From NCBI GenBank assembly GCA_017936725.1, contig JAGBEZ010000148.1, positions 1-12,502 on the forward strand: a stretch of DNA of 12,502 bases, read 5' to 3'. Below are positions 7,987 through 12,502 of the stretch, piece after piece. Made by a program: the position numbers and the translations under genes. Within the stretch, counting starts at the first letter, position 1; each line of letters begins with the position of its first letter. This stretch comes from Agathobacter sp. GTDB lineage: Bacteria > Bacillota_A > Clostridia > Lachnospirales > Lachnospiraceae. Under the pieces are notes generated by a model, which was not told the origin of the DNA, searched no databases, and saw only the letters and a program-made list of their open reading frames with translations.

Positions 7987-8002
7987 AATGATGGAATTAT
8001 AA
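7961..8002 (+). CDS. Possible 13-codon reading frame overlapping the HNH stop
   Basis: An ATG at 7961, in another frame from the HNH gene, reads MESKSSFASMMEL and stops with TAA at 8000-8002, exactly where the terminator stem begins. It is preceded by AAAGGAGG (7950-7957), but with only 3 nt spacing. It may be a leader-like peptide, the remnant of a longer second gene, or nothing. The Shine-Dalgarno also codes the HNH tail, so it could be coincidental. Confidence 0.2.
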   Translation: MESKSSFASMMEL

Positions 8003-8034
8003 GGAGAATGATGGGCGACAATCATTCTCCTTTT
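8001..8034 (+). terminator. Intrinsic terminator after the HNH gene
   Basis: AAGGAGAATGAT (8001-8012) pairs perfectly with ATCATTCTCCTT (8021-8032) around an 8-nt loop, followed by further T residues. The 12-bp perfect stem makes it a strong plus-strand terminator. On the minus strand only a broken T-run follows, so termination of the convergent phosphoesterase transcript here is possible but weaker. Confidence 0.88.
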
Positions 8035-8039
8035 ATATG

Positions 8040-8064
8040 TATATACCTCGTTTCGTGGTATATA
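8040..8064. repeat. Perfect inverted repeat between the two convergent genes
   Basis: TATATACC (8040-8047) and GGTATATA (8057-8064) form an 8-bp perfect stem around a 9-nt loop. It lies 13 nt beyond the stop of the minus-strand phosphoesterase. Neither strand has a T-run directly after it, so it is not a classical terminator, though it may stabilise the 3' end of that mRNA. Confidence 0.5.
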
Positions 8065-8077
8065 GAAAAAGTAATTC

Positions 8078-9358
8078 TTAATTAAATCGTAGTTCGAGAT
8101 TCTGGTTATCTACTGCATTTTCATCTAGCATACTCTGAATATAGTTATAGAAGAAACCATCTTTTTGCGTATCCCACAGGGCAATTCCGTCCTTTAATGC
8201 ATCGGTATCTATGTGTTCTCCTACAAAATATGCAGAATTGATTTTTGCAAAAGTATCTGCCAGTAACTGTATTTCTTCCGAAGACAAAGTGCTTTCTTCA
8301 TATCCAGATATCGTCTGTAAACGTCCGACTTCTTCAAAATACCAGTAGGAATATTCGTTAAAATTCAATAGATTTTCATCGGTCCAGCCTTGTTTAGACG
8401 CATAAGAAGAGACATCTGTTTTGTCCGTATGATAAGCAATGGAGCCTCCATCATAGGTGATTTCCCCATAAGGCGTTCCGCAAACGGCGAGAGAGCCCAC
8501 GGCAATTTCAGGAATGGTAGTGCCTGGCGTAGTTTCTTCTGACACAATGCTTTGAACATGGATGTGTCCGCTTAAGTTTAGTTTGACATTATATTTTTCA
8601 TATAAGGCTAGCAGTTCTTCATAGTTATAGAGCTGATAACCAAAATAGAGCAACTTGCTATGAGCGTATAAGTTTTGATGGCTGACGGCTATGACATCTG
8701 CGCCTGCGAGTTTTGCATCTTGTAGCTGTTTTTCAATCCAAAGCAAGGTGTCGTCCTGTACCATGCCTTTGCCAAGGCAATTCGTATCTAGCATTAGAAT
8801 TCGTAGAAAAGGATTCGCTTCGTATACATAACTAAAGGTTTGGGCATCACGGCTGAGAGCCTGTGCAGGACCAAAGTCTTCGTAAAGTTCCATAAAAGTT
8901 TCCGAGGAGGTTCCCTCTACCACAATAGGTTCTTCTGGATTGTAGTCACCGGCGGTGGAAAGAACATCGTGATTACCAGGAATGACAAGCACTTGAATGC
9001 CCAGATTCTGTATCTCTTTTAATTTAGCCGTTACTTCTTCGTGGCTTTTTCGTGAACCATTTAAGGTAATGTCGCCACTAATAAGCAGAACTTCTGGCTT
9101 CTTTTTTATAACTTCCGATAGAAAGGCGTCAAAATATTCAGGGGAATAATGGGTTAATTTGCCGTCAAAGTAGGAGGCTGGCTCCTTAAAATATTCCCCG
9201 CGATATTCAGGTGAAAGGTAATGAATATCGGAAGCAATTATCATAGAAACAGGTGGTTGTGACTGTTTTTGTATCGTTCTATAGAGCATGAGCCCGCCAA
9301 ATCCAGTCAGAACCAGAAGGAGGACAATAAATAAAATTGAGAAAATTTTCTTTTTCAT
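8078..9358 (-). CDS. Membrane-anchored calcineurin-like metallophosphoesterase
   Basis: A predicted dimetal phosphoesterase displayed outside the cytoplasmic membrane. The 426-aa form starts KKKIFS followed by one hydrophobic segment (residues about 5-26), a signal anchor or uncleaved signal. The catalytic motifs appear in canonical order: SDIHY (Asp44, His46), LISGD, IPGNHD, VSHQN and LSGHIHVQS. The C-terminal part (after about residue 310) resembles no domain I can name and includes a FNEYSYWYFEEV stretch. The substrate cannot be read from sequence; extracellular nucleotides or cell-wall phosphodiesters are possible. The ATG at 9358 is preferred over the one at 9373 because GGAG lies 9 nt before it and the longer start has no ribosome binding site. 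It is convergent with the HNH gene and divergent from the MATE gene. Confidence 0.9.
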   Translation of the reverse strand: MKKKIFSILFIVLLLVLTGFGGLMLYRTIQKQSQPPVSMIIASDIHYLSPEYRGEYFKEPASYFDGKLTHYSPEYFDAFLSEVIKKKPEVLLISGDITLNGSRKSHEEVTAKLKEIQNLGIQVLVIPGNHDVLSTAGDYNPEEPIVVEGTSSETFMELYEDFGPAQALSRDAQTFSYVYEANPFLRILMLDTNCLGKGMVQDDTLLWIEKQLQDAKLAGADVIAVSHQNLYAHSKLLYFGYQLYNYEELLALYEKYNVKLNLSGHIHVQSIVSEETTPGTTIPEIAVGSLAVCGTPYGEITYDGGSIAYHTDKTDVSSYASKQGWTDENLLNFNEYSYWYFEEVGRLQTISGYEESTLSSEEIQLLADTFAKINSAYFVGEHIDTDALKDGIALWDTQKDGFFYNYIQSMLDENAVDNQNLELRFN

Positions 9359-9400
9359 ACTTGAAATCTCCATTCGAATTGTATAAAATTCTATAGTTAC

Positions 9401-9429
9401 ATTATGCGAGTATAAAATGTATTTTGCAA
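9401..9429 (-). promoter_or_regulatory. Predicted promoter of the metallophosphoesterase gene
   Basis: On the minus strand, TTGCAA (9424-9429) is followed after exactly 17 bp by CATAAT (9401-9406), five of six matches to the -10 consensus. Transcription would begin near 9394, giving a leader of about 36 nt to the ATG at 9358. Confidence 0.6.
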
Positions 9430-9454
9430 GGGAATGTTATTCATTTAACAATGC

Positions 9455-9484
9455 TTGTTTTTATATGTGAAAAGATGATATGCT
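9455..9484 (+). promoter_or_regulatory. Predicted extended -10 promoter of the MATE gene
   Basis: TATGCT (9479-9484) is preceded by TG-A (9476-9478), forming an extended -10. A weak -35, TTGTTT (9455-9460), lies 18 bp upstream. It is divergent from the phosphoesterase promoter; the two -35 boxes are about 25 bp apart. Confidence 0.5.
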
Positions 9485-9512
9485 AAACGGTAGAGATTAA
9501 AGGAGGGAGCTT

Positions 9513-10904
9513 ATGTTGCAGAAATTCAGAAAATTATTTGAGCCAAGAGACATGACCGAAGGTGCTCCTTGGAAAAGTATCGGCGTTTTTGCTGTTCCTA
9601 TGATTATCGGAAACGTGGCACAGCAGTTATATAGTACAGTGGATAGTATCGTAGTAGGAAAATATGTAGGTGATAATGCACTTGCGGCAGTAGGTAGTGC
9701 TGGACCAATTTTAAATATGTTATACGTTTTGTTTATTGGTATCTCTGCGGGTGTAGGTATCATGGTTGCACAGTATTTTGGTGCAAAGTCGAGAGAAGAC
9801 CTGTCGGAGACGATTGGTAACTGTATTACCATAACCGCACTATGTTCTCTGATAGTGGCCGTTTTAGCACTGTTTATTGTCAGACCTATGTTAGCAATGC
9901 TAAATACTCCAGCATCTATTATGGATTGGTGTGCGAACTACCTTTATATTTCCTTAATAGGCGGAGCGGGTATGGCTTTCTACAATATCTTAAGTGGTAT
10001 TCTACGTGGTATGGGTGATTCGTTCTCTGCACTTCTTTATTTATTAGTAGCAACCGCCATCAATATCGTGCTTGATATTGTATTTGTAGCAGGATTTGGC
10101 TTAGAAGTACCAGGTGTAGCGTTAGCAACGGTTATTGCACAGGCTGTTTCTGCACTTCTTTGTTATAGAAAACTTACCAAGATGGGTGAGGTATTTGAAC
10201 TGAATTTAGAACGAATGAAACCAAAGGCAAAATATGTAAAACAGCTGGTAAAACTGGGCGTTCCTTCTGGTGTGACTCAGATGATTTTCTCCTCAGCGAT
10301 GATTATCGTACAGTCACTTACAAATAGTTTTGGTGAAATGTTTATCGCAGCAAACGTTATTATCATGCGTGTCGATGGTTTCGCCATGATGCCAAACTTC
10401 TCCTTCGGTACAGCCATGACCACTTACGCAGGGCAGAATATTGGCGCTGGTAAGTTAGATCGAGTAACCAAGGGTGCAAAACAGGGAACAATTATGGCGG
10501 TTGGTGTATCAGCCACCCTTACAGCAATTATTCTTTTGTTCGGTAAGTATTTAATGGGTATTTTTACCGAGACGGCAGAGCTTGTAGAGATGAGCCGCTA
10601 TCTCATGGGAATTATTGCAGCAGGATATATTGCAATGGCGGTAACACAGAGTTTATCTGGAGTTATGCGTGGTGCAGGTGATACCGTTACTCCAATGTGG
10701 ATTTCTATGTGTACCACAGTTTTAATTCGTGTACCTGTAGCATACGGTATTTCATTCCTCACTAGAACACCAGAGCTTCCATTCGGACGTTTCGAGTGTA
10801 TCCATATTTCGCTTCTTTGCTCATGGTGCATTGGTGCAATCCTTACGGCTATTTTCTATAGTAGAGGAAAGTGGAAAAACAAAGCGATTCGAATTAGTAA
10901 ATAA
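9513..10904 (+). CDS. MATE family multidrug/sodium antiporter-type efflux transporter
   Basis: An integral membrane exporter of the MATE superfamily, expected to expel cationic drugs or metabolites in exchange for Na+ or H+. The 463-aa product has the expected length and about twelve hydrophobic segments in two homologous halves. The first half opens with the family-typical VPMIIGNVAQQLYSTVDSIVVG and a GILRGMGDS motif. The second has LVKLGVPSGVTQMIFS and the matching GVMRGAGDT motif. AGGAGG (9501-9506) sits 6 nt before the ATG. It is monocistronic: its own promoter lies upstream and a strong terminator downstream. No regulator gene is adjacent. The substrate cannot be predicted from sequence; subfamily looks DinF/NorM-like in a broad sense. 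Confidence 0.93.
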   Translation: MLQKFRKLFEPRDMTEGAPWKSIGVFAVPMIIGNVAQQLYSTVDSIVVGKYVGDNALAAVGSAGPILNMLYVLFIGISAGVGIMVAQYFGAKSREDLSETIGNCITITALCSLIVAVLALFIVRPMLAMLNTPASIMDWCANYLYISLIGGAGMAFYNILSGILRGMGDSFSALLYLLVATAINIVLDIVFVAGFGLEVPGVALATVIAQAVSALLCYRKLTKMGEVFELNLERMKPKAKYVKQLVKLGVPSGVTQMIFSSAMIIVQSLTNSFGEMFIAANVIIMRVDGFAMMPNFSFGTAMTTYAGQNIGAGKLDRVTKGAKQGTIMAVGVSATLTAIILLFGKYLMGIFTETAELVEMSRYLMGIIAAGYIAMAVTQSLSGVMRGAGDTVTPMWISMCTTVLIRVPVAYGISFLTRTPELPFGRFECIHISLLCSWCIGAILTAIFYSRGKWKNKAIRISK

Positions 10905-10912
10905 GAATTTAG

Positions 10913-10945
10913 AACAGTTGCTTCGAAAGAAGCAGCTGTTTTTTT
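10913..10945 (+). terminator. Intrinsic terminator after the MATE gene
   Basis: AACAGTTGCTTC (10913-10924) pairs with GAAGCAGCTGTT (10929-10940) over 12 bp with one G-U pair, closed by a GAAA tetraloop, and runs into seven T residues (10939-10945). It isolates the MATE gene from the heat-shock operon. Confidence 0.93.
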
Positions 10946-11003
10946 CTTTCCTGTAATATTTCTAAACAGATTATAAATTAAATATAAAATCGTAAAACTA
11001 ATG

Positions 11004-11032
11004 TTGACAAAATAAACCACTAGTGGTAAATT
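11004..11032 (+). promoter_or_regulatory. Predicted sigma-A promoter of the hrcA operon
   Basis: A perfect TTGACA (11004-11009) is followed after 17 bp by TAAATT (11027-11032), four of six -10 matches. The start would be near 11039, just before the CIRCE operator, the usual arrangement for HrcA-repressed operons. Confidence 0.7.
11016..11027. promoter_or_regulatory. 12-bp palindrome inside the hrcA promoter spacer
   Basis: ACCACTAGTGGT is a perfect dyad lying between the -35 and -10 boxes. A protein bound here would block RNA polymerase. It is not CIRCE and does not resemble the CtsR direct repeat. No regulator is suggested by the sequence. Confidence 0.4.
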
Positions 11033-11046
11033 CATAACTGTAGATG

Positions 11047-11073
11047 TTAGCACTCTAATTAAATGAGTGCTAA
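11047..11073. promoter_or_regulatory. CIRCE operator (HrcA binding site)
   Basis: TTAGCACTC (11047-11055), a 9-bp spacer and GAGTGCTAA (11065-11073) match the CIRCE consensus perfectly. HrcA, encoded just downstream, binds it and represses its own operon until heat or misfolded protein titrates the GroE chaperonin. Confidence 0.97.
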
Positions 11074-11116
11074 TAAAGAAAAAGCAACCTATTCAAAAAA
11101 AGAACAGGAGCAAAAC

Positions 11117-12172
11117 ATGGAGAAAAATAACGAACAGTTATTAGACGAGAGAAAAGTAAAGATTTTGGATGCCATCATTCGAAATTATCTTGCGACTGGT
11201 GAGCCGGTTGGTTCGAGAACGATTTCGAAGTACACGGATTTGAATCTCAGCTCTGCGACGATTCGAAATGAGATGGCAGACCTTGAGGAGCTTGGTTACA
11301 TCGTTCAGCCTCATACTTCCGCAGGTCGTATTCCTTCCGACAAAGGATACCGTTTTTACGTGGATCATTTAATAAAGGAAAAAGACAAAGAAGTTTCCGA
11401 AATGAAGGAATTCGTTATCGAGAAAACACAGAAGATGGAGCAAGTGCTTAAGCAGGTAGCAAAGATGCTTGCAAATAATACGAACTATGCGACGATGATT
11501 AGTGCTCCAACTCATCATAACAAAATAAAATTTATTCAGCTTTCTAGTGTCAGTGCCCATCAGGTTTTAGCGGTTGTGGTGATGAACAGCAACATCGTGA
11601 AAAATCATATGATAGATATTGAAGAAGCATTAGATAATGAAACAATTTTGAAACTGAATATTTTATTAAATAGTGCATTAAATGGCTTATCTTTGCAGGA
11701 AATCAATCTAGTGACAATCGCTAGATTGAAAGAACAAGCAGGTACTCACAGTCAGGTGGTTGGAGATGTCATAGATGCATTAGCACAGGCATTAAGCGAA
11801 CAGGAAGATTTACAGATTTATACCAGTGGCACTACCAACATTCTGAAATATCCAGAGCTTACCACTTCCGATAATGCAACGAATCTTCTTTCTGCATTTG
11901 AAGAAAAAGAAGAGTTAATCAGTCTTGTGAATGAAACGCTTTCCGATACTGCTTCCGAAACAGGGATTCAGGTTTATATCGGTAATGAATCACCAATCCA
12001 GACGATGAAAGATTGCAGTGTAGTTACGGCAACTTACGAATTAGGAGACGGTGTAAAGGGTACGATAGGTATTATCGGACCAAAGCGTATGGATTACGAA
12101 AATGTAATGGATAACTTAAAGAACCTAAGAAGTCAGTTAGATGGCATCTTAAACAGGCATAAGGATTCCTAG
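11117..12172 (+). CDS. hrcA: Heat-inducible transcription repressor HrcA
   Basis: HrcA is the dimeric repressor of class I heat-shock genes and binds the CIRCE element located 44 bp upstream of its start. The 351-aa form has the usual family length. Its N-terminal winged helix includes EPVGSRTISKYTDLNLSSAT and IRNEMADLEELGYI. The family signature HTSAGRIPSDKGYRFYVD follows, then a GAF-like dimerisation and sensing region and a C-terminal part containing VYIGNE and GIIGPKRMDY. The ATG at 11117 is chosen because AGGAG (11106-11110) is 6 nt upstream. A further in-frame ATG at 11063 lies inside CIRCE and has no ribosome binding site. grpE follows by 14 nt, so the genes are one autoregulated operon; dnaK and dnaJ are expected beyond the window. 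Confidence 0.97.
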   Translation: MEKNNEQLLDERKVKILDAIIRNYLATGEPVGSRTISKYTDLNLSSATIRNEMADLEELGYIVQPHTSAGRIPSDKGYRFYVDHLIKEKDKEVSEMKEFVIEKTQKMEQVLKQVAKMLANNTNYATMISAPTHHNKIKFIQLSSVSAHQVLAVVVMNSNIVKNHMIDIEEALDNETILKLNILLNSALNGLSLQEINLVTIARLKEQAGTHSQVVGDVIDALAQALSEQEDLQIYTSGTTNILKYPELTTSDNATNLLSAFEEKEELISLVNETLSDTASETGIQVYIGNESPIQTMKDCSVVTATYELGDGVKGTIGIIGPKRMDYENVMDNLKNLRSQLDGILNRHKDS

Positions 12173-12186
12173 AAAGGCAGGAAAGA

Positions 12187-12502
12187 ATGGCAGACGAAAA
12201 AAATGTCATGAATGAAGAAGTAGAAGAAACTGTGGAAACAGAAGAAACTAACAAAACAGAAGATGTTTTGGAAGAAGCAGTAGAAACTACCGAAACAGAA
12301 GAAGTTGCGGATGAAACCGCAGAAGAAAATGAAGAAGAAAAACCAAAAAAAGAAGGCTTCTTCAAGAAGAAAAAAGACAAAAAAGACGAACACATCGAAG
12401 AATTAAATGAACGCGTTGTACGTCAGATGGCAGAATTTGATAACTTCCGCAAACGTTCCGAGAAAGAAAAATCGATGATGTTTGACTTGGGAGCAAAGCA
12501 CG
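12187..12502 (+). CDS. grpE: Nucleotide exchange factor GrpE, 3'-truncated by the window edge
   Basis: GrpE is the homodimeric nucleotide exchange factor that releases ADP from DnaK and acts as a thermosensor. About 105 residues are present, with the frame open at the end. The first 55 or so are highly acidic and Thr/Glu-rich, followed by a basic patch (FFKKKKDKKDEH). The start of the long coiled-coil helix is then recognisable from RQMAEFDNFRKRSEKEK, the most conserved GrpE segment. AGGAA precedes the ATG closely. It lies 14 nt after hrcA under the CIRCE-controlled promoter. The acidic N-terminal extension is variable among GrpE proteins and is expected to be disordered. Confidence 0.95.
   Translation, partial: MADEKNVMNEEVEETVETEETNKTEDVLEEAVETTETEEVADETAEENEEEKPKKEGFFKKKKDKKDEHIEELNERVVRQMAEFDNFRKRSEKEKSMMFDLGAKH

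Larger units (their letters stand above)
6835..7991 (+). mobile_element. Candidate HNH nuclease plus structured-RNA element
   Basis: The bounds are drawn at the two copies of TCAATGA (6835-6841 and 7985-7991) that bracket the structured RNA and the HNH gene. The unit sits in an intergenic region, with a protein unrelated in function to its neighbours and an RNA-then-nuclease layout. I recall that HEARO (OMEGA/IscB) elements also pair a structured RNA with a downstream nuclease and insert beside ATGA-like sites. No transposase or clear terminal inverted repeats are seen. A 7-bp match between two flanks of about 50 bp could arise by chance (roughly 0.15 expected), so the boundaries are tentative. 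Confidence 0.35.

Noticed and set aside
9359..9373. Earlier ATG for the metallophosphoesterase
   Set aside because: No ribosome binding site precedes it, whereas GGAG is correctly placed before the ATG at 9358, giving a typical Lys-rich signal-anchor start.
11063..11116. Longer HrcA beginning at the ATG at 11063
   Set aside because: That ATG lies inside the CIRCE operator, lacks a ribosome binding site, and would add 18 non-conserved residues.
12072..12395. Minus-strand frame of 107 codons over hrcA/grpE
   Set aside because: It is a Ser/Phe-rich shadow of the Glu/Lys-rich GrpE N terminus in the opposite strand, with no start signals.
1..12502. CRISPR arrays, tRNA or rRNA genes, transposases
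   Set aside because: I found no regularly spaced repeats, tRNA-like cloverleaf or rRNA segments, and no transposase motifs on either strand.

Overview
The window looks like chromosome of a spore-forming, low-to-mid-GC Firmicute, most likely class Clostridia and plausibly Lachnospiraceae. The grounds are SpoIIP (an engulfment hydrolase of endospore formers), strong AGGAGG-type ribosome binding sites, U-tract terminators, a consensus CIRCE/HrcA heat-shock control region, and a spoIIP - lepA - hemW - hrcA - grpE backbone that I recall as typical of that group. No RNA gene or protein pins down a genus.

Layout. Positions 1-1011 hold the 3' part of spoIIP. A promoter near 1024-1052 starts a tight plus-strand operon: uridine phosphorylase (udp), cytidine deaminase (cdd), phosphopentomutase (deoB) and the translation factor LepA/EF4, closed by a strong terminator at 5386-5408. 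The first three form a pyrimidine nucleoside salvage route: deamination of (deoxy)cytidine, phosphorolysis of (deoxy)uridine, and conversion of the pentose-1-phosphate to the 5-phosphate. hemW (radical-SAM heme chaperone) follows.

Between hemW and the divergently placed metallophosphoesterase gene lies the odd part of the window (about 6796-8034). It has a near-consensus promoter, then roughly 170 nt that fold into a compact multi-helix RNA with a loop pseudoknot. This leads directly into a 320-aa protein with an N-terminal HNH nuclease domain and an unrecognised C-terminal region, and ends at a perfect 12-bp-stem terminator. The only Shine-Dalgarno sequence before the HNH gene is 24 nt from the AUG and is buried in two alternative hairpins. 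A 7-bp direct repeat (TCAATGA) brackets the unit. This is best viewed as a candidate nuclease-plus-structured-RNA mobile or homing unit, similar in layout (not in visible protein sequence) to the HEARO/OMEGA arrangement of RNA plus nuclease.

From 8078 to 9358 (minus strand) is a membrane-anchored calcineurin-like phosphoesterase. Divergent from it is a MATE-family exporter with its own extended -10 promoter and terminator. The window ends with the heat-shock operon: a TTGACA promoter with a 12-bp palindrome between its -35 and -10 elements, a perfect CIRCE operator, hrcA, and the 5' part of grpE, which runs off the end.
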